From CAZIUL01 sp964542475 (GTDB taxonomy: Bacteria; Planctomycetota; B15-G4; CAYZWU01), in assembly GCA_964542475.1 (NCBI GenBank), contig CAZIUL010000027.1:1-56494 (forward strand): a stretch of 56,494 bases of DNA, in the 5' to 3' direction. The notes under the pieces are model-generated. The model did not search any database and had not been told where the DNA came from. It saw only the letters and a list, made by a program, of their open reading frames with translations. This document shows, piece by piece, positions 15,207 to 23,821 of the stretch. The first letter of the stretch is position 1, and every line of letters begins with the position of its first letter. Made by a program: the position numbers and the translations under genes.

Positions 15207-16079
15207 TTACTCCCCAAACGCTGCTGAAAGGCCCTGCTCATGGCCTCGCGGGGCGAAGCCGAGTGTTTTCCGCGCCGAGGAGATGTTCACGGTGTGGTCG
15301 TTTGCAAAGAACGCCAGGGTTGCCCGAATACGGCTGCCCAGGAAGAGCGCGGCCGGCCTGAGCAGCCAGAGCGGCACCGGAACCAAAACGGTTTTTCCGT
15401 TAAGAGCTTTTCTGGCCTCGCGCAGGAAGGAAACCTGTTTCACAGGTTCTGGGCCTCCGATCTCGAACGTTGCACCCGCCGCCTCTTTTGTCGCGGCCGC
15501 GGCAACAACGGCCTTGGCAGCGTCATCCACAAAAACGGGCTGGATCATGTTTGTGCCGCCCCCGGGTAGAAACAGGGGCAGTTTTCTTGTGACCCTTCTT
15601 TCAAGCGATGCGGTCCAGCCCCTGTCGTTTTTCCCGTAGACCATGGTGGGCCTGAGAATCACGCGGTTTGCAGCCCGCTCAGCCACTGCTGCTTCCGCTT
15701 CTTTTTTTGACAGGCTGTACGCTCCTGGAAAGGACTCGGTCACAGCCATGCTGCTCAGGAGCACGAAACGGAGCCGATCGCGCCCGGAGCAGGCATGCAG
15801 GAGCGCTTGCGTGCCTTTTACGTTGGTCCTGCGAATAGCTTCGGGGTCGCCCGCGATCAGCGCTGCCGCGTGAACGACCGCGTCCGCTCCATCGAGCTCG
15901 TTTTTAAGAAGAGCCGGGGCATCGAACAGGTCGAGCAGCAGCTCGGAATACCCGTCGGCATGCCCCGCCAGTGAACCGGGCACGATGTCCGCTCCAACAA
16001 CCTCATGGCCGGCATCGAGCGCCGCCCTGACCACCCCTTGGCCCAGAAATCCGGAAGCTCCGGTAACTATGATCTTCAT
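15207..16079 (-). CDS. NAD(P)-dependent epimerase/dehydratase-family protein, 290 aa
   Basis: Extended short-chain dehydrogenase. It has an N-terminal Rossmann nucleotide-binding motif (VTGASGFLGQG), an NAD-fold acidic residue (ADIV), a Ser/Tyr/Lys active site (LSSMAV, then YSLSKKE) and the substrate-domain segments RPTMVYGKND and VFVDDAAKAV. The start at the ATG at 16079 is supported by a GAGG site; the longer frame to 16124 lacks one. The family acts on nucleotide sugars, sterols or flavonols; substrate cannot be told. Neighbouring glycosyltransferases on the opposite strand fit a nucleotide-sugar role, but that is inference. Confidence 0.8.
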   Translation of the reverse strand: MKIIVTGASGFLGQGVVRAALDAGHEVVGADIVPGSLAGHADGYSELLLDLFDAPALLKNELDGADAVVHAAALIAGDPEAIRRTNVKGTQALLHACSGRDRLRFVLLSSMAVTESFPGAYSLSKKEAEAAVAERAANRVILRPTMVYGKNDRGWTASLERRVTRKLPLFLPGGGTNMIQPVFVDDAAKAVVAAAATKEAAGATFEIGGPEPVKQVSFLREARKALNGKTVLVPVPLWLLRPAALFLGSRIRATLAFFANDHTVNISSARKTLGFAPRGHEQGLSAAFGE

Positions 16080-16243
16080 GTTATCCTCGAAGTCCGACAA
16101 GACAGAAGAGTCAGACCAGTTCATTGTTAAGATTTCTTTTTACGATGCAACGGATTTCGGATTTCATATCATGACTCGGTCCACGGGTCGATCCCGGGTT
16201 TCTGATCGGGTCTTTTTTTGATCAGCTTTGTCGAGGAAACGAG

Positions 16244-16930
16244 ATGGTACGTCGGCTGTCATCCGGAAAAGCTGTGATCCTGTCGGCTTTTCGCGTGGAG
16301 ATCGATAAGATAGCGGAAGCCCTTGAATGCAAAGGCGAGCTTTGCGAAAAAGGGCCGTTGCGCTACGTGACAGGCAGGTACGCTTCCATGGATGTCCTTG
16401 CGGGAACCACCGGCGTGGGCAAGGTGCGGGCGGCAGCAGGTGTCCAGGCGGCTATCGAGCTGTTCGATGCATCGTTCGTGCTGTTCGTGGGAACCGCGGG
16501 CGCACTCTCTGCCGGGCTTCGTCCCCTGGATCTGGTTGTTAGCGACCGGCTGCTTCAGCACGACACGGGACCGGACGAGCCCGCATGGTTCGATGCTGAC
16601 CCCGAGTTGTCGTGTCTCCTCGAAAAAGCGGCAAGGAGCGTTCTCGACACCGGGAAAAGCTCTGTTCACAGGGGCGACATGATCTCCGGAGATTATCCTG
16701 TGCTCGACAAAGAAACCGGAAAGAGATTGGCAGACCGGTTCGGCGCTGTTGCGGTGGACATGGAAGCGGCAGCCGCCGCTTCGGTGTCGGCGATCAACAG
16801 CATCCCGTTTGCTGCCATAAAGGCTGTCACCGATTCGGCCGACAGAAACGTGATCAAGGAGTTCAAAAAACATGTCCATGAGGCGGCGGCGGTTGCCCAG
16901 GCTGCGGTCCTCTGCTTTTTAAGCGGCTGA
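16244..16930 (+). CDS. Nucleoside phosphorylase-fold protein, MTA/SAH nucleosidase-like, 228 aa
   Basis: PNP/UDP family member. The segment FVGTAGALSAGLRPLDLVVS (about 81-100), the substrate motif AVDMEAAA with Glu174, and TDSAD with Asp197 match the catalytic pattern of 5'-methylthioadenosine/S-adenosylhomocysteine nucleosidase; Glu19 (AFRVEIDKI) is the likely third acid. The same fold includes futalosine hydrolase (menaquinone pathway) and hopanoid-linked phosphorylases, so the substrate stays open. It is the first gene of a tight plus-strand run with two glycosyltransferases and a phosphatase; the next start is 4 bases after its stop. Confidence 0.7.
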   Translation: MVRRLSSGKAVILSAFRVEIDKIAEALECKGELCEKGPLRYVTGRYASMDVLAGTTGVGKVRAAAGVQAAIELFDASFVLFVGTAGALSAGLRPLDLVVSDRLLQHDTGPDEPAWFDADPELSCLLEKAARSVLDTGKSSVHRGDMISGDYPVLDKETGKRLADRFGAVAVDMEAAAAASVSAINSIPFAAIKAVTDSADRNVIKEFKKHVHEAAAVAQAAVLCFLSG

Positions 16931-16934
16931 GAAC

Positions 16935-18110
16935 ATGGATCCGGACAGGTTGAAGGTTCTGCTCGTCATGGAGTGCACCATCGGGGGAACCCGGCGTCAC
17001 ATACGGGAGCTGGCATCAGGGCTTTCCTCCATGGGGCATGACACCACTGCTGTCTGCTCAGCGGTCAGGGATCCAACCTTTCGGGAAGATATGGATTCGA
17101 TGCGAGGCGCCGGCGCTGAAGTGATCGAGCTTCCCATGCGTCGCCGACCCTCTCCCTGGGCTGATCTGAAGCATCTTTTTTTTCTCTACCGCCTTCTCGG
17201 ACGGATGCGGTTCGATGTGATCCACACGCATTCGAGCAAGGCCGGTGTGCTCGGGCGTGCGGCAGCGATGCTCAGGCCCGGCCCGGCGCTGGTACACACG
17301 CCCCACACGTTCGCTTTTTCATTCAAAGGGCATTTCAATCCGGTAAACAGGATGTTTTATCTGGGTATCGAAAGGTTCCTTGGCCGGCAGACCGGAAGGA
17401 TCATCAATGTTTCGGAATCAGAGCGCGAGGAGGCGCTCAGATTGCGGATAGCGCGACCTGAGAGGCTTGTGAAGGTGGAGAACGGGATCGATCCCTGGCC
17501 TTACCGTTGGGCTGAGCCGCCTGATCCGGAAAATAGCCTTTTCATGGGCCGCGAATTTTTCCCGCGCATAGGCACCGTGGGGCTCTTGAACGCGGCAAAG
17601 GGGCACGATACCCTTGTTCGCGCGTTCTCTATGCTGCAAAGCCGGTTTCCGGATGCAGGCCTGGCGATCGTGGGCGAGGGCGCGCTTCGAAACAGGCTCG
17701 AGGCTCTTGTGAGCAAGCTCGGCGTCGAGGACAGTGTTTTCATCACCGGCTACAGACGAGACGTTCCTTCGCTTCTGAAGGAGCTTGATCTTTTCGTACT
17801 GCCGTCGCGATGGGAGGGAATGCCTTACGTGCTAATGGAAGCCATGGCCTCTGGGATGCCTGCCGTGGCCACGGATGTGAACGGATCGAGGGACATCATG
17901 GAGCACGGAAAGACAGGCCTCGTGGTTCCGAGAGACGATCCCGGCGCGCTTGCCTCGGCCTGCGGCGAGATCATCGCGGACCGGGATGAAGCCGCGGCCA
18001 TGGCCGGGGAGGGGCTTCGCCGCGTGATGGAGCGCTTTACTTTGCAGAGCATGCTTGAGAGAACCGTGGATGTTTATCGCGCCGCGATACAGGGCGGCAG
18101 GGAGCGTTGA
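16935..18110 (+). CDS. GT4-family glycosyltransferase, 391 aa
   Basis: GT-B-fold sugar transferase. The N-terminal acceptor domain opens with LKVLLVMECTIGGTRRHIREL and contains the conserved DVIHTHSSKAGVLGRAAA. The C-terminal donor domain has GTVGLLNAAKGHDTLVRAF, then VGEG, DLFVLPSRWEGMPYVLMEAMA with the Glu pair of the EX7E motif, and GLVVPRDD. No signal peptide is present; such enzymes work on the cytoplasmic membrane face. It probably builds an exopolysaccharide, capsule or lipid-linked glycan with the next gene. The gene sits in an operon-like run. Confidence 0.9.
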   Translation: MDPDRLKVLLVMECTIGGTRRHIRELASGLSSMGHDTTAVCSAVRDPTFREDMDSMRGAGAEVIELPMRRRPSPWADLKHLFFLYRLLGRMRFDVIHTHSSKAGVLGRAAAMLRPGPALVHTPHTFAFSFKGHFNPVNRMFYLGIERFLGRQTGRIINVSESEREEALRLRIARPERLVKVENGIDPWPYRWAEPPDPENSLFMGREFFPRIGTVGLLNAAKGHDTLVRAFSMLQSRFPDAGLAIVGEGALRNRLEALVSKLGVEDSVFITGYRRDVPSLLKELDLFVLPSRWEGMPYVLMEAMASGMPAVATDVNGSRDIMEHGKTGLVVPRDDPGALASACGEIIADRDEAAAMAGEGLRRVMERFTLQSMLERTVDVYRAAIQGGRER

Positions 18111-18111
18111 G

Positions 18112-19248
18112 TTGTCAACGGACAGGCTGAAAATCCTCATGGTGATAACAACGCTCGATACGGGGGGCGCGGAAAAACATCTTTCCATTCTTGCGCCTGA
18201 GCTCGCAGGGCGCGGGCACGAGATTGAGCTGGTCTTTCTGAAGGGCGAGGGGAGCCTTGCCCGCCTTTTCGAATCGAGCGGCATCCAGGTCGAGAAGATC
18301 GCGTTCGAGAGTCCGCTCGCCTTGCCGGGGGCTGTGGCGAGACTCGCCTCGAAGGTAAAGAACGGGGGTTTCTCGGTCGTTCACTCGCACCTGCTGAAGG
18401 CTGACCTGGTCGCGTCGCTGTCGAGCCTGCCTGCAAAGCCGATGGTGCTTGTCTCATCCAAGCACAACGATGAGCGCGCGCTGCTGAACCCGTTGGTCTC
18501 CTTTGTACACGGTGTCATCTCAAGACGCGCAGACGCGGTTATCGCTCTTTCCGATCACGTTGCCCGTTTTGTCACGCTACACGGCAGGGTGGCGCGCGAA
18601 AAGATAAAACGGATCTACTACGGCCTCGATCCGGAAGTTTTTCTTTCGGGGGGCGGGAGTGATCGAGAGCCGGCAAAAGAGCTAGGGCTCGATCCCGGTG
18701 TTCCCGTGCTCACCATGGTGGCACGTTTTGCTCCACAGAAGGATCACGAAACCCTGCTGAAGGCGGCGCGCCGCATGAAGGACGAGGGCCGCAGCTTCAG
18801 GCTGCTTCTGGTGGGGGATGACCCGTTCGGCAGCAACAGGAAGAAGGCGGAGGCTGTTAGCCGTGCCCTGGGCCTGGAGGATCAGGTCACCTTCACGGGC
18901 ATAAGGGATGATGTGCCGGATATCCTGTCGCTGACTGATGTGTTCGTGATGCCTTCGCTGTGGGAAGGGCTCGGGCTGGTGTTTCTCGAGGCGATGGCGT
19001 ACTCGCTTCCGGTTGTTTCCAACCGGGTGAGCGCGGTTCCGGAGATAGTGGAGCACGGCGAGACAGGCTTTCTAGTTCCGGCAGGTGATGCGGAAGCTCT
19101 CGCCGCAGCACTTTCGGGGCTGCTCGATGATCCCGAAAGGGCGGCCTCGATGGGGAAGCTGGGCAGGGCGCGGCTCGAGCTGTTGTTCGGCACTGACAGA
19201 ATGGTGGAGGAGACCGAGGCTGTTTACATGGAAAGCATGAAACGATGA
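18112..19248 (+). CDS. GT4-family glycosyltransferase, 378 aa
   Basis: Second GT-B sugar transferase. It has ILMVITTLDTGGAEKHL at the N-terminus, SVVHSHLLKADLVAS, TMVARFAPQKDHETLLKAA, and the donor site with FVMPSLWEGLGLVFLEAMAY. A TTG start at 18112 is preferred: it lies one base after the previous stop and follows GGGAG by eight bases. The longer frame from 18055 would overlap the previous gene by 56 bases. It is similar in architecture to the upstream enzyme but diverged in the acceptor domain. Its stop overlaps the phosphatase start (ATGA). Confidence 0.9.
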   Translation: MSTDRLKILMVITTLDTGGAEKHLSILAPELAGRGHEIELVFLKGEGSLARLFESSGIQVEKIAFESPLALPGAVARLASKVKNGGFSVVHSHLLKADLVASLSSLPAKPMVLVSSKHNDERALLNPLVSFVHGVISRRADAVIALSDHVARFVTLHGRVAREKIKRIYYGLDPEVFLSGGGSDREPAKELGLDPGVPVLTMVARFAPQKDHETLLKAARRMKDEGRSFRLLLVGDDPFGSNRKKAEAVSRALGLEDQVTFTGIRDDVPDILSLTDVFVMPSLWEGLGLVFLEAMAYSLPVVSNRVSAVPEIVEHGETGFLVPAGDAEALAAALSGLLDDPERAASMGKLGRARLELLFGTDRMVEETEAVYMESMKR

Positions 19249-19757
19249 ACGGTTTGTATCGAATACTTGTGGTCTGCACGGGCAATTTGTGCCGCTCTCC
19301 CATGGCGGAAGGGCTGCTCAATAAGCTTTTACGCGCAAAGGGGCTTGACCACGTGCTTGTGGAGTCGGCCGGGACACATGCTCCTGATGGGTCTCCTCCC
19401 ACGTCAGCTGCAATCGAAGCGGCCGCAGGTCTTGGAGCTGACATCCGTAGGTACAAGGCGTCGATGTTGGACAGGTTTTGCGTGGTAACTGCCGACCTTG
19501 TCCTGGTCATGGAAGACAGTCACCGCGCATTGATCCATGCTTCCTGGCCCGTGGAATCAAGCGGAAAGATCCGTATGATAAGGAGCTTTCTCTCGGACGC
19601 GCAGGCCAACGACGAGGTGCCTGACCCGATCGGTGCCACCCTTTCCGAGTACAGGCGGATAGCAGACCTTCTGCAGGAGTGCTGCGATGGGGTGGTCGAG
19701 TGGCTGGAGAAAGATGAGGAGGAAAGAAGAAGAGAACCACGGATGGACACGGATTAG
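19245..19757 (+). CDS. Low-molecular-weight protein-tyrosine phosphatase, 170 aa
   Basis: Wzb/Etp-type phosphatase. The P-loop CTGNLCRSP has nucleophile Cys11 and Arg17, and the general acid is Asp127 in VPDPIG. In capsule and exopolysaccharide systems such enzymes dephosphorylate the chain-length tyrosine kinase; the two glycosyltransferases just upstream, coupled through an ATGA overlap, fit this. No tyrosine kinase gene is in the window. The last 12 or so residues (ERRREPRMDTD) are encoded by a dispersed repeat found again at 43995, so the normal C-terminus seems to have been replaced or extended by the repeat. Confidence 0.9.
   Translation: MNGLYRILVVCTGNLCRSPMAEGLLNKLLRAKGLDHVLVESAGTHAPDGSPPTSAAIEAAAGLGADIRRYKASMLDRFCVVTADLVLVMEDSHRALIHASWPVESSGKIRMIRSFLSDAQANDEVPDPIGATLSEYRRIADLLQECCDGVVEWLEKDEEERRREPRMDTD
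19722..19755 (+). repeat. Dispersed repeat C, copy 1 (34 bp)
   Basis: A 34-bp sequence beginning GAAAGAAGAAGAGAACCACG and ending ATGGACACGGATT. A second copy, in the same orientation with one difference, is at 43995-44028. Here it forms the 3' end of the phosphatase gene and reaches to within two bases of its stop. Confidence 0.75.
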
Positions 19758-19800
19758 TCCGCATCTTGATGGGGTTGGTCCATCCAGCGTGGATTTGTTT

Positions 19801-19834
19801 CGGTGCCGCAGCAGAAGAGGATGAAATATGCGGG
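19801..19834 (+). repeat. Dispersed repeat A, copy 1 (34 bp)
   Basis: A 34-bp sequence (CGGTGCCGCAGCAGAAGAGG... ATGCGGG) that recurs without a mismatch, in inverted orientation, at 48849-48882 and in diverged form at 48987-49020. It lies in the 95-bp gap between the convergent phosphatase and helicase genes. Confidence 0.75.
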
Positions 19835-19852
19835 TTAACACTGAACACTTCC

Positions 19853-21895
19853 TCAAGGCGTCTTCAACTGCCTGAGAGCATCTACCTCTTCGCGGTTGAT
19901 GAGCTCGATGCAGCGGCCCAGCTTCTCGGAAAGCGCGGGGTTGCGCGGCATGGCCTTTCTGATCTGCCTGATGAGCTGGATCGTCAGCCTGAAGGTGCGC
20001 ACAAGGTCGCCGGGAGATGCGTTCGTGTGTTTTTCAAGATCTCTCATTTCCGCGCCCGCACACCAGTCCGATATTACTTCGGCGATCTTGAAGTTCGGCT
20101 TGCTCACAGTTCTCCGTACCCCGTGTTTGCGCTCGGCCGCGATTACATTTTCTATGCACCTGTCCACATCGAATCGGTGTTCTCCGAGCAGCTTCTTGTT
20201 CATTCTGCTGAACAGGTCGCCCCGCCGCTCCTCGAAAAGTATCGCTCCGAGGACCACGTTTATCTGCACCTCGTTGAACCACTCCAGGAGACCGGAAAAA
20301 AGGAGCTCCGCCGCCTGGAGCTCGTATCCGTTTATCAGTGCTGCGACCTTTCCCTTGGGGCTGAGTCCGGTATCCTCGATGTAGCCGAGCTCGTTCAGGA
20401 TGCCCATCTTTTTCCGGATGACCGAGACCTGCTTGTTGCGGTTCTTTTCCCGTTTCTTGCGGCTCATCCGTGACCATTGGAAGTTGTTAAAGGAGCTTTC
20501 CCAGGCCGAATAGATGCGGTCCCCCAGGTTGCGGTGAAGGTTGATCAAGCTCGAATAGGAAAGGTTGAAGCGGCTCTGTACAGGCTCAACATCGTTGGAG
20601 AGCAGCTTTTTTATGTCCTTTATCGCGGTCCGCCTTCCTTCGATGATCGAGTAGATCAGCCCTTCCTTGTCGATCCCCTGCCTTCCCGCCCGGCCCGACA
20701 TCTGCTGATACTCGCGCGTGGTCATCGTGTCGAAGCCCACCCCGTCGAACTTTCTCACCGATGTGAAGATCACTGTGCGGGCAGGCATGTTGATGCCGAG
20801 CGCGAACGTTTCCGTGGTGAAAAGAAGCTTGATCAGCCCGGAAGTGAAGAGGCGTTCAACCAGCTCTTTGTGCTGCGGGAGGAGTCCGGCGTGGTGGAAA
20901 CCCACTCCCTCCATGGCAAGGGCCCTGAGCCCGTCGAGCGCTGCGTCAGGCGTCAATGTGTAATCGGAACTGATCTTATCGAAGATCTTCTCCATCCTAT
21001 CCCGCTCTTCGCCCGAAAGAAGCCGCATCCGCCGGTTGTCTCGCGCGCGCCGCTCGCATTCCTTCCTGCTGAAGCAGAAACAGAGCACAGGGAGCTTGCG
21101 GTTGCGTTTCAGGAATTGGATGAGATCGTCGCTGTTCCCCATCTCTTTCTGTTTTCCGCCGCGTTTTTTGCGGTTGGAGGGGAAGCCTGTTATCCTGTCG
21201 GCCCTGGTGGGACCGTACCCCGGAAAGTACAGGTAGTGCTTCAAAGGAACGGGGCGGTCACAGCTTCGGATCACCTCGATCTCTTCCTCGCGTGTTTTAG
21301 AGATCCAGCTTCCGAACTGTTTGATATTTGAGATTGTTGCGGACAGACAGATGAACCTGATGTGCGGCGGAGCGAAGATGATGCTCTCTTCCCACACCGT
21401 TCCCCGCTCGGGATCGTCCATGTAGTGGACCTCGTCGAACACCACGCAAGCAACGTCATCCAGGCTTTTCGGCCGCTCGAAGATTGTGTTCCTGAAGATT
21501 TCGGTTGTCATGATGAGAAGCGGCGCGTCAGGATCGAGAGTGATGTCGCCTGTCATGATACCGACGTCCTTGTCGAGTATCACTTTGAAATCGCGGTACT
21601 TCTGGTTGGACAGCGCCTTGATGGGTGCCGTGTAGATTGCGCGGTTTCCTCCTTTGAGCACCTTCTCAACCGCATACTCGGCAACAAGAGTTTTACCTGC
21701 TCCGGTGGGAGCGGAAAGAAGAACGGAGCGACCTGCGTCGATGCCAGCGGCTGCAGCGGCCTGGAAGGAGTTGAGTGTGAATCCGCGGTATATCAAGGGA
21801 CTCGTTGTGTTTTGCTCCGAGTCTTCTTTATTCCTTTTTTTGTTCAGAAAGGTTTCTCCTTTTGAATTTGGGATCGATGTACCGATGGGCTGCAA
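19853..21895 (-). CDS. Ski2-like superfamily 2 RNA helicase, 680 aa
   Basis: ATP-dependent helicase of the Ski2/Mtr4/HelY group. Ordered motifs: NSFQAAAAAGIDAGRS (Q-like region), Walker A SAPTGAGKT (about 61-69), PIKALSNQK (Ia), DEVH (about 154-157), LSATISN (III), FHHAGLLPQHKELVERLF (IV region), and QMSGRAGRQG (VI). The C-terminal winged-helix and helical region is shorter than in eukaryotic Mtr4. These enzymes unwind RNA with 3' tails and act in RNA decay. The start is unsure: the frame begins with a TTG at 21895 without a ribosome-binding site, while a strong GGAG site eight bases before a CTG codon at 21847 suggests an unusual CTG start. Both lie before the first conserved motif. Confidence 0.88.
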   Translation of the reverse strand: MQPIGTSIPNSKGETFLNKKRNKEDSEQNTTSPLIYRGFTLNSFQAAAAAGIDAGRSVLLSAPTGAGKTLVAEYAVEKVLKGGNRAIYTAPIKALSNQKYRDFKVILDKDVGIMTGDITLDPDAPLLIMTTEIFRNTIFERPKSLDDVACVVFDEVHYMDDPERGTVWEESIIFAPPHIRFICLSATISNIKQFGSWISKTREEEIEVIRSCDRPVPLKHYLYFPGYGPTRADRITGFPSNRKKRGGKQKEMGNSDDLIQFLKRNRKLPVLCFCFSRKECERRARDNRRMRLLSGEERDRMEKIFDKISSDYTLTPDAALDGLRALAMEGVGFHHAGLLPQHKELVERLFTSGLIKLLFTTETFALGINMPARTVIFTSVRKFDGVGFDTMTTREYQQMSGRAGRQGIDKEGLIYSIIEGRRTAIKDIKKLLSNDVEPVQSRFNLSYSSLINLHRNLGDRIYSAWESSFNNFQWSRMSRKKREKNRNKQVSVIRKKMGILNELGYIEDTGLSPKGKVAALINGYELQAAELLFSGLLEWFNEVQINVVLGAILFEERRGDLFSRMNKKLLGEHRFDVDRCIENVIAAERKHGVRRTVSKPNFKIAEVISDWCAGAEMRDLEKHTNASPGDLVRTFRLTIQLIRQIRKAMPRNPALSEKLGRCIELINREEVDALRQLKTP

Positions 21896-22253
21896 TGGCG
21901 CGAGGTTTACCGATTTTAGCCGATTCTGTTTGCAATGTCAGGGTAACCTAACAGATTTTGGATGCCAGAGCTTCTTCAAAATTCTTGATGGTCAAGTCCT
22001 TGTTTTAAGTTGTCACTTTTTCCTTTCTCTCGAGGCCGGCACCAAAACCAATCGTCTACGTCAACGTCCACGTCTGATCCTCTATCCGGGGTCTCTCTCC
22101 TACCCCCCAACTTCTTGAGCATCAAGCCTGAGATTATCTTGCACCCGGTTTCCGTATCTGTTATACAACGGATACTATTTTAAGCAAACGGTTGGGCCCT
22201 CAGGAAATATTCCGACGGTCTTTATTCAACAACTATATTGGCAAGGAGGAGTT
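21896..22253. other. 358-bp divergent gap, helicase / 93-aa gene
   Basis: No gene is seen. It contains a possible promoter for the plus strand (22139-22167) and a short stretch of repeated TCnACGTC-like words near 22055-22075. The strong GGAG site for the 93-aa gene is at its right edge. Confidence 0.5.
22139..22167 (+). promoter_or_regulatory. Candidate sigma-70 promoter for the 93-aa/FtsQ-like genes
   Basis: TTGCAC, a 17-base spacer and TATACA. Spacing is ideal but matches are moderate (3/6 and 4/6). The -10 ends 86 bases upstream of the ATG at 22254. Confidence 0.35.
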
Positions 22254-22535
22254 ATGGAAAAGACAACATCTGGAAACATCACCGGTTTCGTCAACCGGCG
22301 GCTTCACCCGGTCAGGTTGGGCATCGGACACCTCAACCGCGTCCTCGAAGGATCGAGAAGCGGCAGCATGGTCAATGTCAACCGCGATCTCATTCAATCG
22401 GTTACATCGACTCTCGAGATTTTCCTCGAGGATTTCGAGAGCAAATGCCTCGAATCCGGAGGGCTGCCGGAAGAGAAAAAAAGCCACGAGAAGCTCGCTG
22501 AAACGCCTCGGGTCACTCAGACACGGGTGAGCTGA
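22254..22535 (+). CDS. Hypothetical protein, 93 aa
   Basis: Not recognised. The ATG follows a textbook AAGGAGG site by four bases, the best ribosome-binding site in this area. The protein has a basic N-terminal half (VNRRLHPVRLGIGHLNRVL), a central amphipathic stretch (DLIQSVTSTLEIFLEDFE) and an acidic/basic tail; no membrane segment. It precedes the FtsQ-like gene by 63 bases on the same strand and probably shares its transcript. The function is unknown; a structural or partner role for the neighbour is only a guess. Confidence 0.6.
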   Translation: MEKTTSGNITGFVNRRLHPVRLGIGHLNRVLEGSRSGSMVNVNRDLIQSVTSTLEIFLEDFESKCLESGGLPEEKKSHEKLAETPRVTQTRVS

Positions 22536-22598
22536 ACGGTTGATCCCGAACGGTTTGAGAGCTGCTGATTTAGATGCTTTAGATGGGGAGGTGGATGC

Positions 22599-23549
22599 AT
22601 GACAAGAAGAAAGCCGTCCTCTCCAAAAAGAAGGAAAGGGAGAAAAAAAGGCGGCTTGTTTTCCCTGCTTGGCAATACGTTGCTGAAGGGCGGACTGGCC
22701 GGTTTTTTTGTCAAAACTCTTGTTTTCGTATCGATATCAGCCATTGCTTTGCTGATCATCGGTATCTTGTCCGGGCGGGCGAAAAAGCTGTCCTGTTTTG
22801 TTGTCCATACGCCGGCTGTCCGGTGTATAAGCCGGCCGTCGTGGCTTGCGTCTTCGGACAGGCTGACCGCTGAGGTTGTGGGGGGGATACAGGAGGCTTG
22901 TTCGAGTTATCCATCGAGGTCCATCTTCGATGATACCTTCGAGCGGGCGTTTGCCGGCGCTTCTGCCCGGTTCAGCCCCTGGATCGAATCGCTGGAGAGC
23001 TTTCAGCGCGTTTACCCTTCGCAGTACCGTGTGAAGTTCAGGCTGAGGAGGCCGGTGGCGCTTTTCGTGGATCAGGGCCGATCTTATTTCATCGACAAGT
23101 CTGGTGTGGTCATCTCATCGGTCGTTCAGCTGGATAAGGGAAGAATCAAGGCGGCGGTGCCGGTTATCACCGGGTTTGGAGACGTGGTATCACTGTCCAA
23201 CGGAGAGGCCGCGCCGAACAGGCGGCTTGTCGAAGGAGCTGCGGTTGCCCGTGAAGCGGAGCTTATCCAGAACATGGGTGAGCTTGCCTCCTCGATCAGC
23301 CTGAGAGAGATCGATGTTTCCGGTTATGGCCGCGGCCTTGCCGACGATGTAACGCTGATCACGGATAGGAGCGTGCGCATTCTCTGGGGCCGTTCCTCTC
23401 TCAACTCAAGGTTTAGCGGAATAGATCCGACCCCGCAGAAAAAAGCTTCAAACCTGTATCAGCTTCTTAAAGAAAGGAAGGGTTTGAGCGGCATTTCCGT
23501 GGTGAACCTGGCCTTGCACGAGCCAACCTGTATAACAGGAGACTGTTAG
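22599..23549 (+). CDS. FtsQ/DivIB-like bitopic membrane protein, 316 aa
   Basis: A very basic cytoplasmic N-terminus (residues 1-35, MTRRKPSSPKRRKGRKKG) is followed by one membrane helix (about 38-60) and an extracytoplasmic domain. The core RVKFRLRRPVALFVDQGRSYFIDKSG resembles the POTRA-beta junction of FtsQ, where a 'P.A......Y.iD..G' pattern is typical, and SRFSGIDP-like residues come near the end. FtsQ links divisome proteins. The gene is not in a mur-fts cluster, so the assignment is tentative; other bitopic proteins with similar folds exist. The ATG has a GGGGAGG site seven bases upstream. Confidence 0.45.
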   Translation: MTRRKPSSPKRRKGRKKGGLFSLLGNTLLKGGLAGFFVKTLVFVSISAIALLIIGILSGRAKKLSCFVVHTPAVRCISRPSWLASSDRLTAEVVGGIQEACSSYPSRSIFDDTFERAFAGASARFSPWIESLESFQRVYPSQYRVKFRLRRPVALFVDQGRSYFIDKSGVVISSVVQLDKGRIKAAVPVITGFGDVVSLSNGEAAPNRRLVEGAAVAREAELIQNMGELASSISLREIDVSGYGRGLADDVTLITDRSVRILWGRSSLNSRFSGIDPTPQKKASNLYQLLKERKGLSGISVVNLALHEPTCITGDC

Positions 23550-23645
23550 TACGGCTCCTAACTTTATATACAACAGGGATTAAAAGCGTTGACGTGTTGT
23601 CGGCCGGCAATGCCGCCGGAAAAGCAAGGAAAGTAAACAAAGAGT

Positions 23646-23673
23646 TTGACACAGAAGGCTTTACTGATAAACT
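23646..23673 (+). promoter_or_regulatory. Candidate sigma-70 promoter for rplM-rpsI
   Basis: TTGACA (perfect -35), a 16-base spacer and TAAACT (4/6). It lies about 150 bases before the rplM ATG, leaving a long leader that could hold ribosomal-protein autoregulation, although I see no recognised L13 leader. Confidence 0.45.
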
Positions 23674-23821
23674 ATCGGGTTTTGTTCTCTAAACAACAAT
23701 CAACACCACCAGAGTACGGCAACATGTTTGGATTTTCGGTGCAAAGCCGGGCTCAAGCTCGATGATGTTCTGTGTTGATGAATAATGACGCGAGAACCGT
23801 TCCGTGTGCGGAGAGGAAGTT

